NCBI RefSeq assembly: GCF_003265705.1
Contig: NW_020312904.1
Location: forward strand, 3,277,236 to 3,341,235
Direction: 5' to 3'
DNA: 64,000 nucleotides
DNA from: Callorhinus ursinus
Taxonomy: Eukaryota > Chordata > Mammalia > Carnivora > Otariidae
Numbering within the stretch: position 1 is the first letter of the stretch; each line of letters begins with the position of its first letter. The notes below the pieces were generated by a model that ran no database searches, was not told the origin of the DNA, and was given only the letters and a program-made list of their open reading frames with translations. Made by a program: the position numbers and the translations under genes. Of the stretch, positions 23,001 to 35,000 are shown in pieces.

Positions 23001-26000
23001 CTGCCCGGTCCCCAGGGTAAACAGCTACTTAAGACCTGCCCCATCAAAGCTTATAAAGAATCCTCTAAAGGATCAAGTTGACCCACAATTTAAATGCCTT
23101 CCAGGGCAAGATTCAGCTCCTTAAAGCAGGATAACAAAACCCAGATATTCAAAAATTCTGAACTTACACCATCTAAGAGATGATCAAAAATTATTAAACA
23201 TGGGAAGAAGCAGGAAAATGTGACCATCACCAGAAAAAAACTTAGTCGCTAGAAATGGACCCTAAAGTGACAGCGAAGGTGGCATTAGAAGAAACAGTTT
23301 AAAACAATCATCATAAATACGTTCAAGAATTTAAACAAACACAATGGGGCACCTGGGTGGCTCAGTCGTTAAGCGTCTGCCTTCGGCTCAGGTCATGATC
23401 CCAGGGTCCTGGGATCGAGCCCCACATCGGGCTCCCGGCTCAGCGGGAAGCCTGCTTCTCCCTCTCCCACTCCCCCTGCTTGTGTTCCCTCTCTCGCTGT
23501 CTTTCTCTCTGTCAAATAAATAAAATGAAATCTTAAAAAAAAAAAGAATTTAAACAAACACTGTTAGGACAAACATGGGGAAATTACAATATCAGAAATG
23601 AAAAATTAACCGGATGGGCTTAATCGCATATTAGACACACTGCCGAGAAAGATGTGAATGTGAAGACATGATCTTGAAACGTCCCAACTGAAACACAAGA
23701 ACAGGTGGGGAAACCCAGGGCCTCTGTGACCTACAGACCACATCGAGAGGTCTGTTCTGGAATACTTGTAATTAGAGTCCCAGGAAATGAAGGGAAGCAA
23801 GAAAAAGAATCTGAAAAAAGAACAGCAAAGTTTTTTTTCCCAGAATACAAATATCAATCCACAGATCAAAGCAGCTCAAGAATTCCCAAGAAGGATGAAC
23901 CCAAAGAAAGCCACCTCGAAATTCATAATAATCAAAATGCTGGAAAGAATAAGAGGAATTTCTGAGAGCAGTGCAGGAGCAGTGATGGGACAAAGGGGAG
24001 TGACTGCGAGACAAGAATGCCACCAAGTTCTCATCTGAAATGGCGCAAGCTAGAAGACGCCAGGACAACGCATTTAAAGTGCTTTAAGAAAAAAGAAAGC
24101 TGGGCGCCTGGGTGGCTCAGTTGGTTAGGCAACTGCCTTCGGCTCAGGTCGTGATCCCGGGGTCCTGGGATCGAGCCCCGCATCGGGCTCCCCCTGCTGT
24201 GTGGGGAGCCTGCTTCTCCCTCTGCCTCTGCCTGCCACTGCCCCTGCTTGTGCTCTCTCTCGCTCTCTCTCTATCAAATAAATAAAATCTTTAAAAAAGA
24301 AAAGAAAAAAGAAAGCTGGGCGCCTGGGCGGCTCAGTTGGTTAAGCGTCTGCCATGGCCACGATCCTGGAGTCCCTGCTCAGCAGGGAGCCGTCTTCTCC
24401 CTCTGGCCCTCCCCCACTCATGCGCGCTCTCTCTCTCTCTCTCATTCTCTTTCTCAAATAAAGTCTTTAGAAAAAAAAAGAAGAAAGCCAAAAACCTTAT
24501 GTAGAATCTGTTCAGTATTTTAAAACCATATGAAAAATGACCCACTCCTTACCAGTAGCAAACTTGGGGATCTTAAATTGACTCGTAGGGGTGGGCACGG
24601 CCCGCGTCCTGCGCAGTAGGTAGGAGTCACGCCTTCTCACACTCCCGGCTGTATTCAACTGAGAGGGCTGGGACCAGATGGAGCTGGAGCTCTGCCCCGG
24701 GCCTCCCTGTTCTGGCGTCCGGGCTTGGGCAAGAGCTGCTGGGGTGGGCGCCTTGGCAGCCTCCACCTTCACCTCAGCCACCGCGGCCCACTTGCTCTGC
24801 CTGCAGGAGGCACCCACAGGGCCTGCCTGCAGAGGCAGGTAACTGCCCGTGGGAACACTTGCAGTTTCACTGGATCTAGCTGGAAGAGAATACACAAAAT
24901 CTGGCTATCACTCAAACTGATGTCATTTTTAAATTATGAAGTTACTTAACAAACACTTAAAAAGTTTTCAAGTGAGGAAAATTATTTATTTCGATCATGA
25001 TGATTTCCATATGATGAAACAGGACCTGTGAGCAACATTCTGTACGCCCGTCAGGTAATGTCCTCAAACACAGGACAAGCTTGGTTGCTCATGGCTTATC
25101 TGAGTGTGTTCTAAGGTACGAATTCTAGACACATTACGTATGTAAGTATATGTAAATTCAAGCTCATCTGTCTTCCCTGATTTGTCAACAGCAGACATCT
25201 ACCCTGGCTGAGCAGCCAGGAATGGACAGTGTAGTCACATGCCCCACCCCTCTAGTCAGGGAGGTGGGGAGGGTACAGGGAGAGAAGGCGCAGTCAAACG
25301 GGTTGGTTCCTTCAAATCCCAAGGAGGCTGGGTCATAGCAATCACGGGCACTATTTAAAACAGGAAGAAGGGGCGCCTGGGTGGCTCAGTCGTTAAGCGT
25401 CTGCCTTCGGCTCAGGTCATGATCCCAGGGTCCTGGGATCGAGCCCCGCATCGGGCTCCCTGCTCAGTGGGAAGCCTGCTTCTCCCTCTCCCACTCCCCC
25501 TGCTTGTGTTCCCTCTCTCTCTGTGTCTCTCTCTGTCAAATAAATAAATAAAATCTTTAAAACAGAAAGAAGATAAACCCAGGCGAAAAGTACTCAGGTG
25601 CCAATATGCCCCCACGAAGACGTCAGCCTGGGAAGACTCCTACAGAAAAATTCGAAGAGAAAGGCGGATGCCATAGCTCATACTACACCATGCACACTGG
25701 CTTTACAGCGCTCCTCCCCACATGCTGTCCCGTCTGTGCATAATGCAGGAAGACACACATACACCCCGTCAGGCCCACTCAACGTCCGCCTCACAGCCTT
25801 TCCGAGTTAGGACTGCAGCAATCCTTAGTAAAAATGGTGCTGATGCCCTGCACGCGGCAGCCACACAACTTTACCGCCCCTCATCTGACAGAACTCCCTT
25901 TTCCCCCGCCCCCGATCACGGGCCAAGTGCCAGAGAGGCCGGGGCGGGCCCTTCGAGCACTCCTTCTAAAGCCCGTGACAGCATGGCAGGGGACACCGTC

Positions 26001-29000
26001 CTGCCGTCTGTCCAGTTACAGAAACAACACCAGGTGTCTTCACCACCACCGGGCAGTCGGGACTCCAAATCACATCAGTCTGATTCCAGAATTGACATTT
26101 TGTGAACCCGTCACATTTTGTGAACAAAATCCACACACGTTACACAGCAAATAGCACAGGACGAGAGGGGTGAGTCCTGAAGGGACTGGAAGGTGGCCTT
26201 TCCCCACCGCGCACTAGGGCTTCTTCCCTTTACCACTAGATGGCGCCCACGGCTTGCTAAGATGACAACTTAGCCTGCTTTTCATCAGGTTTGGGTGTAG
26301 GGATTTAAATAAATGCCAAGTTTACAAGGGTCATATGCTCTAAATGATCTGGAACAGTCCTATTTTTAAAACCTGTGTCTGATTACATGTCCACGGGCCG
26401 GTCTCCGTGTCCCTGTGCGTTCGCGGGCACCGGGAGCATACACCAGCTGGGGCACTGTGCGGGCCACCCTAAACCAAAACCCCCAGCCTGAGAGCGTCTC
26501 TCCTCAGAGGAGCAGGAGCGCCGTGAGGGCAGGGACCCTGACCCCATGGCCCCTGCCGCACACCACAGCAAACCCTCCAGAACCTCCTGCGGAGGCTAAG
26601 TGCTCTGCGAAAACGGTCTCAGAAGGATATCAGCACTTGGGGCCTGGCGTCGCTAGGCATGGGTGGGTCTGGGCGCGGAGATCCCCACTGGCCTTACCTC
26701 TGCCAGCTGCTGGGGAAGCACACGCCCTGGAAATCACAGCTGAAACGGACCCAGAGGAAGAGAACTTTCTTGAAAGACCTCCAGCACAACCAGGCAGTTT
26801 CAACAGTGTTTTCTTCAGCCCCAACTGAAACAAAATGTTAAAAAAAAAAAGAGTCATCAAAGAGTTCATGATCTACCCATGACTTTTTAATGCAAAGATA
26901 GGGTTTATAAATAATTGTTAATAATAATGATCATCTTGAATGTACAGGAAAAGGCCAAGCAGTACTGCTCAAGGGGTCTTCACAGCCCTGCCTGAGAAAC
27001 ACGTGGGACCTTGCTGAAATGCAGATTTTTGAGCTCCAACCCCCGCCCATGGAGTCCAAAGCTGTAGGGCCCAGCTTCTGGCAATTTTAACAAGTACTTC
27101 GGCGGTTCTTACGCACAGCTCAGTTTAACCACGCCAGGAAAGAAATAGCAGAGCTGTGGGCGGTTGTCCCCATGCCTGTGAGTGCGGTGTTGAAGCACTG
27201 ACTTCCCATCTCGTCTGAGGGAAGCAGGGAGCGAGGCATAGACACAGATGCTCAGAGATGCTGACTTTCCTCAGTCTGCGGAGCCCCCACTGCACGCCAG
27301 GCCGTGCTGCCTTTCACCAAGCTGCCTCACACCAATCCCATTTTCAACCTTCCTAAACTTGATTTTAGTCGAAGACACATTATATGTATACAGCGCTGCC
27401 CCTGTATTGGCTTTGCTCACAAGCCACGCCTGCCCGCAGCCCTGGCAGACCCACCTTGTTTGGAACAGGGAGAGATCGCTTGCCTTGGACCAAGTGGCTC
27501 CCCCCAGCTGGCAAGCTAGCGAGCTCCCGGGTGGCACTGGATTTGTCAGGGGGCACATCCCTGTGGGATTCCTTTTCATTGAGGATTTTCATATTGGAAG
27601 GACTGGCTGGTATCCTTTTCCTAGGCTGAAAATTTTAAGATGAAATATGAGAGCTGTCTGGTCTTTTAACAACATACAGAAGCACCAAGGCTTTGATGCA
27701 GAGCAAGCACCATCTACCTTCCCCATGCTATTCACGTTCCTCCATTCATCAACCAGATTGAAGTAAATATAGCAGCTCACTTCTTGCACCAAACTACCAG
27801 ACAAAACTGATGATGGTGTTTGCTTCCTCATTAAAAACAGAGTAGAATAATACTAAGACCGATCATTAACAGGAGAGAGAGAGATCCTCTAAAGCTATTC
27901 CTCAATCAGGATTCTTATGTAAGGATGATAATGAGGAAACTGGTTCTAGTAACAAAAATTTTAAAATGCTGTATGGAAAGGAATCATTCATTAAAAGGTC
28001 ATTCCTTCTAGCAGAGACACTGCTCAGTTGTAATAAATCTTCTTGGAAGAGTACTGGAAGCCGTTTTTCTTTGGACAACAGAGTCAAAGAATACATTTCT
28101 GACAATATTTAGATACAAGGGCATTCATGGAACTAACCCATGTTTATGTAAATAACCCCTTATAACAAGGACAGCTATTAGGAAGCAGTAGCAGCTCATA
28201 AAGTCATAGTGTTGAAACAGTAACTTTTTTTCCTTTACAGCATTTCCTTTAAAATTGATATGCCTCACATAAAATTCACCTTTTTAGATGTGGTATACAT
28301 ATATGCATACATATATACAATGGAATATTATGCAGCCATCAAAAGGAATGATGCCATTTGCAACAATGTGGATGGAACTGGAGGGTGTTATGCTGAGTGA
28401 AATAAATCAATCAGAGAAAGACATGTATAATATGACCTCACTGATATGAGGAATTCTTCATCACAGGAAACAAACTGAGGGTGGCTGGAGTGGTACGGGG
28501 TGGGAGGGAGGGTGTGGCTGGGTGATAGGGACATTGGGGAGGGTATGTGCTATGGTGAGCGCTATGAATTGTGTAAGACTGTTGAATCACAGACCTGTAC
28601 CTGTGAAACAAATAATACATTGTATGTTTAAAAAAAAAAAAAAAGAAGATAGCAGGAGGGGAAGAATGAAGGGGAGCAAGTCGGAGGGGGAGACGAACCA
28701 TGAGAGACGATGGACTCTGAGAAACAAACTGAGGGTTCTAGAGGGGAGGGGGGTGGGGGGATGGGTTAGCCTGGTGATGGGTATTAAAGAGGGCACGTTC
28801 TGCGTGGAGCACTGGGTGTTCTGCACAAACAATCATGGAACACTACATCAAAAACTAATGATGTAATGTATGGTGATTAACATAATAAAAAAAATTCGCC
28901 TTTTCAAAGTGTACGTGTCAGTGGTTTTTAGCATATTCACAGTGTTGTACAACCAGCATCAACCCGAGAACATTCTTGTTGTCCCTAAAGGAAACTGCTA

Positions 29001-32000
29001 GCCACTAGCAGTCACTTCCCACCCCCATCAACCTCCCCGCCTAGACACTAACCTACTCCCCTCTCTACAATTTGCCTATCATGGTCCCTTCCTATAAATG
29101 GGAGCACATAGTATGTGACCTTTTGTGTTCGGCTGCCTTCACCAAGCATGTTTTCAAGGGTCATCCATGTTATATGTCATACTATCTACTAATATTGCAT
29201 TTCCTGATTGCCTGAGTCCACCTGTTTGTTACATACAGAAATCCCTGCCTGGGTCCATGTACTACACATAAGACCCGCGTCGCTCTCATTCTAGACACAT
29301 CACTTTTAGAAATCTACATCCAAATGGTCTCCAGGAAAGGGAGTTTGTATGATTAAAGGAACAGCCCCGGCTATTTAGGGGAAGAGAGAGCCGGCATACC
29401 TCCTGTTCAGGCTTCAGTGTGGCAGACAAGCTTTGAGCTCGGATCAGCTCTGGGTTCTGAGGGCAAAAAGTCATGCAGTACATGAGATGGGCTTGTAGAG
29501 GGAAAAGGAGCTCCTAGGCCCTTGCTGGGTGGTTTGCACTGACCCCACAGAGCACCATTCCTCCGTTAACTGTCTCATAGAGCGGAGGCCTGGGGCCCTG
29601 GTTAGCAGCAGAGCTGAGAAATGGCACACGGCAGGCTCCGACCCGCTGGCTCTCCTCAAAGCAGGGGCTTCCTCCCCTGAGCAGAGACGCAGCAGCAAAG
29701 CCTGGAAGCAGCCGCCCTCTGACACCTTCCCTACCCGAGTGCCCTACCCCGCAAGCCTCCGGGAGCCCCAGTGCACCAGAGTTGGCTAGCCGTCTCCCAA
29801 AGGCCTGCCTGCCCACTGCCACTTCCCAGGACAGCTCATCTGTTTAATTCCTGGGAGGAAAGAGAGATCTAAACAAATTCACAGCTAAGGAAGATGACTA
29901 GTGGCTGTTCCAAGAGGGAATTTTTGGAAGTTGCTTGTTAATGCACACGAAATCCCTATAAGTAGAAAATGCAATATTGTAACAAAGCAAAAGGAAAAAT
30001 TTCAAATGGCATTTAGGAGGAGGTGTTTTTCAGTCATCACAAGAGGAAGGTAGCCCCGCCCCTGTCCATATCCACCCCCAACCCAGCTCTCCATGCTGTT
30101 CCTGCTCTTCATGGACTTGCTGTTCCTACACTTCTAAGCCCTCAGCACAGCTACATTTCCAAGTTTCTTCCCGTCTCACAGTTCCCATTAGGGCCATAAA
30201 CCAAATGGGCTAAAACGCAAGGGGGCACCTGGCTCTCCAGCCAGGTGTTCTGGGACGTGCATGTGTCTACCTGCTCCGTGGCCACATGAATGTTTTTCCC
30301 TCTCACAGAAAAAGCTCGGGGCCGCACCAATTTGCTGATGACCTTTTTCTGAGTCCCTGCCTGGTTTGGAGGGTGAGCAGTACTTGGTTCCACTGGCAAA
30401 GAAGAGTGGGGTGAGTGTGGCCGCCCCTGTGTCTGGGCGGGAGCGCTTGGCAGGACCATGCCCGAGGGTGTCTGGGTTCCCTGAAGTGGCGGGTCCCTCA
30501 AGGGGCTGTCTGACAGGTAATAGGTCTCCCTCTTAAGTGACTTGGGGCTTTTCTTCATTTCATTTTCTTTCTCAAATAGGCTTATTTTTAACTTTGATTC
30601 CTGTATAAATCTCTCCACGCCCTGGCTCCAAAGGTCTTCCGCTGTGACATCTTGGGCTGCCTTGTTTTTGCTCTTGCTTTCTATCTGTAAGGCCAATAAG
30701 TGAGCTTCTTTATACACTTCCACAAATTTCTCCCCAGGGAGAGGACTCCAGATGAAGTGACTTTCCGAGGCTGGCAAAAGAGCCTCTTCGGGAATGTGAT
30801 GATTTAATTCCAAGCTGGCAGCAACGCATCTTTCTTTATGGCCAAGGGGTCCAAAGAAGACTTCATCATCTTCATTTGCACTGTTTTAAATAAAAGGATT
30901 ATTAATGACAATGGCATTTAACTGAAAGACTTTACCGAATGTGATTAAACCCAAGGCAAGGGAAGAAAACTCATCTATTTACCTTGAAGAAGACAATGAA
31001 AGATCGAAGTCAAATTTTTCATCAGCTAAGAGAAGAATGTCTGGGGGGGAAAAGTCGAGCATTATTTGAGGGTTGGAGCTGACAAAGACAAAACATTACC
31101 GGTCTCTACAGCTATAAAAACAATGACAATATTTCACTCTCCAAAGTGTACCTTATCATTATTTCAACAGTCACATTATCATAGAGGGCTCTAGATTATC
31201 AAATTTTTTTGTTTTCTTTTTAAAATAGCATCAGCAATTCTGTGTTTGCTAAGCTGACCCAAAAGTTCAAGTCCTTATCTTTAAGATATAATTTAAAATG
31301 CATTCACCAAGTCATTCAACTAGTTTTTCATGGCTAGATAAATCATCTTCAGATATAGACCATTTTCAAAAGACCATCTGCTTCAGGTCCCCCAGAATTA
31401 AATTCCTTGCTTACAGGGGCGCCTGGGTGGCTCAGTCTTTAGGCGTCTGCCTTTGGCTCAGGTCATGATCCCCGAGTCCGGGGATCGAGCCCCCGCGTCG
31501 AGCCCCGCGTCAGGCTCCCTGCTCAGCGGGGAGCCTGCTTCTCCCTCTCCCACTCCCCCTGCTTGTGTTCCCTCTCTCGCTGTGTCTCTCTCTGTCAAAC
31601 AAATAAATAAAATATTAAAAAAAAAATTCCTTGCTTACAAACTACATAACACCTACTCTTCTTTCAAAAACAAATTCAGTATTATTCAAATGCACCGTTG
31701 GGACTCCATCCGTATTTGCTGACGACCATCTCTTCTTAGAGCCCACCTTGAAACCCCAGATGAAACTGCGCTTTGTACCCCCCATCTACACTTCCACCAT
31801 AGTTCCTTCACCAGCCAGGCCTGTAAGCCTGACTCCCTCTAACAAACCTTAAGCTCCAGGTTAGCGGATCTCTTTCCTGGGGCAACCGTTTCCTCCCCTG
31901 GCTCTCACACCCCACCCACCCCCATTCCTCCCTAGGGCCTCCCCACATCACCTAGACCTGACCTCTGTCACTATACTGCCTTGCTGTTCTGTAATGTCCC

Positions 32001-35000
32001 TTTACTCTTCTGGGCTCCAACTAGATTGTAAGCTCCTCCAAGCCAGAAAATGTCTAACGCTCTCACAGATTCCCTTATGTCCAGCTAAGGGCCTGGACAC
32101 TTAGCAAATAATTATCGAAATGCGCTGAGCGGATATTTCCATACTATCAAGTTTATACAGCACTTTCACAAATCACTTCTTATTTGATCCTAAAAAACAA
32201 TGCAGCATGCTTATTAAAATTATAAAAATTTAAAATATACTAATATCTTAATTAGGTCCTAATTAGTCACTTCAATTATTCTTAATTACCCAATCCAGGA
32301 AAAGGTAAAAGCACAAATGCACAAATGAAATAAAAGGAAATAACGAGAGAGAGGAAATTAAAAGATTCCTAAGCCAGCCTGCTCAGCTCCATGCCCATAA
32401 ACCTAAGAACTTGGCTGAAATGCATAATTTTCTAGAAAACACTATTCTTTGTATTTAAATTACTTAAGGGGATTTATTTATAAAACTGACTCCAGAAGAG
32501 AGGGAAAAAAATCTTAATAGTTCAATTATCATAAAATAACTGCACACATTTATTCAAGAGCTGTTGTCCTCAAAAGAACACAAGTCCCAGATAGTTTCGC
32601 AGGATAATTCTGTCAAGTCTTTCAAGAATGTATCATCCCAAAATGATTGAGATTGCTCCACAGGATAGAAAAAGGAAACCTTTCAACTTACTTGTGTGAA
32701 GCAAGCATAACCGTATCCCAAAAGCTCTAGAGTTAGCTCAGTAAAGAAAGCTACAGACCAGGCTCATAACATACAAATCCTAAATAGGAATATTAGGTAA
32801 CAGAATCCAACACGTTAAAAGAAGAAGAACATATCATGACTAGGTGAAGTTTGTTTCAGGACTTCAGGACTGTAGGATGGTTTAATTTTACACAATCTAG
32901 TAACATGATGGTCATATTGCTAGATCTAAAAGGAAAGCCCTACATCATGAGCATCTATGCTAGTAAGACATATGAAAAAATGCAAAATACCCTGTTGACC
33001 TTAAAAGCTCTTCATAAAAAGCAACAGATATATAACAGATACATTTGATCATACAAGGAAGGATCTCTCTCCAGCCAAAAGCCAAAATTAGGTTTAATGG
33101 GATACTATCAGAAGCATTCCTTCTAAAGTCAGGAGCAAATATACTTTATCAGTCAGGACAGGCTAACTTGTGCTGAAGTAACAAGCCCCGAATCTCAAGT
33201 GGTGTATTTCTCACTCAAACTCTCTATCTGCTGAGGCTTGGGCCCTGCTCCACGTCCTCCTCATTGCAGAACACAGGCTGATGGAGGCTGGCCTTTGTGC
33301 TAAAGAAAGGGGAAACAGCAAATTCCATACTAGTTCATAAAGACCTACAAGTGACACATATCACAGCATTCCCATTTCACTGGCCACCTTTCAAGTCACT
33401 TGAGACGAATCCAACTTTAAGTGGGCAGACAAGGACAATTATACCATGTACTCGGGAAAAAAAAAAAGTAGAAAAGAGGGAAAAAAACAGTGGAAATATT
33501 GATAAACAGCACCAAAACTACCACCTATTTGTAAATTAACTCACAAACCAGCACGAGGCTTAATGGAAATCTAAAGAGGAAATTCCATGAAAGCCGGGCA
33601 CATGGCCATGATGTCTGCTCTCACAACAAGCCCAGACACTGTTCTGGGTACACTAACCAATACAATCAGACAAAGTAAAGAATCTGGAGGTAAAAGTATC
33701 ACAGTGCACAGATGCTATGGTTACAGACACAAGAAAATCAAATAAATACTGTTACAAGTAGTGAAAGGATAAAAGCAGGTGCCTGAGGACAAAATTATCA
33801 CACAGTAATCGACGGCATTCATATCTACAAAGAACAGTTCGAAGATATGATGGAAAAAAAGACCTCATTACAATAGCAGCAAAAACCACTAAATACCCGT
33901 GAACAAACCTAACAAATACGCAAGACAGATATATAGAAAACTTAGTATAACGTAAAAGTACCACATCAAATTAAAGGGGGAAATGGTGTATTCAAAGCGG
34001 AAAATACATATAAAAGGAACAAGAAGGGGCGCCTGGGTGGCTCAGTGGGTTGAGCGACTGACTCTTGATTTCGGCTCAGGTCGTGATCTCAGGGCTGTGA
34101 GCTTGAGTCCCACGTCAGGCTCCGCACTCAATGCGAAGTCTGCTTGAGATTCCCTCGCTCCCTCCCTCTCCCCTCACTCATGTGCATGCTCTCGTGCACG
34201 CGTGCTCTCTCTCTCAAAACAGATAAATAAATCTTAAAAAAAAAGGAACAAGAAGAAACCATGAGGAAATTATTTTATAACCTGGAGACAAGAGGTTTAA
34301 CTGAGAGACCAAACTGGAAGCCATAAAAGACTAATAGAACAGTATATAAAAAAAACATTTTAAATCTCTGCATGGCAACAATCACCATGAGCAAAGTTAA
34401 AGAAACAATAAGCAGGGGAAAAAGTATTTGCAGCTCACATCTCAAAGGGCTCATTTATGAACATTGCCTACAAACTGCTAAGAAAACAACCAATGATGTA
34501 ATGGAAGAACTGACAAATGATAGGAACAGATAAAATAACTGATAAAATAAAATAAAACAAAAATAACCCCGAGATTCCACTTTTCACCTATCAGGTTGTC
34601 AAAAATCAGAGAGTTTGGTAAAACGTGCTCGAGGCTGTGGGGAACAAGACAATTCACACAGCGTTCAGGAAGGTGTCACCAGGTGGCCCGGCAGCACCTA
34701 CAAAATAAGAGGTGCACGTGTCCTCCCGCCCAGCAAGAAGACCGTGTGCGGACATCCCACAGTCGCAGTGATGTCGCTTCAGCAGCATTTGAAAAAGCAA
34801 GACACTGGACACACCCGAACATGCACCCACAGCAGATGGGAGAAATTACAGCCCACCCCCCCCAAAGATGGACCACTACATAGGTACAAAAGAGAACAGC
34901 AGGGGCGCCTGTGTGGCTCAGTCGGTTAAGCATCTGCCTTTGGCTCAGGTCATGATCCTAGGGTCCTGGGATCGAGCCCCACATAGAGCTCCCTGCTCAG

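Larger units (their letters stand above)
21100..24552. other. GTSE1 intron (exon 6 to 7)
   Basis: Contains an old L1 fragment (about 23080-24100) split by a SINE at 23345, then two tandem SINEs at 24102-24480. A G run lies at about 22711-22727. 21100-23000 shows nothing else recognisable. Confidence 0.65.
24880..27454. other. GTSE1 introns flanking coding exon 5
   Basis: One SINE at 25370-25563; the rest is unique intronic sequence apart from exon 26698-26824. Nothing else recognised. Confidence 0.6.
27626..30270. other. GTSE1 intron (coding exon 3 to 4)
   Basis: Dominated by an old L1-type relic at about 28240-29230, into which a younger L1 3'-end composite (28293-28885) has inserted. The remainder is unrecognised. 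Confidence 0.65.
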
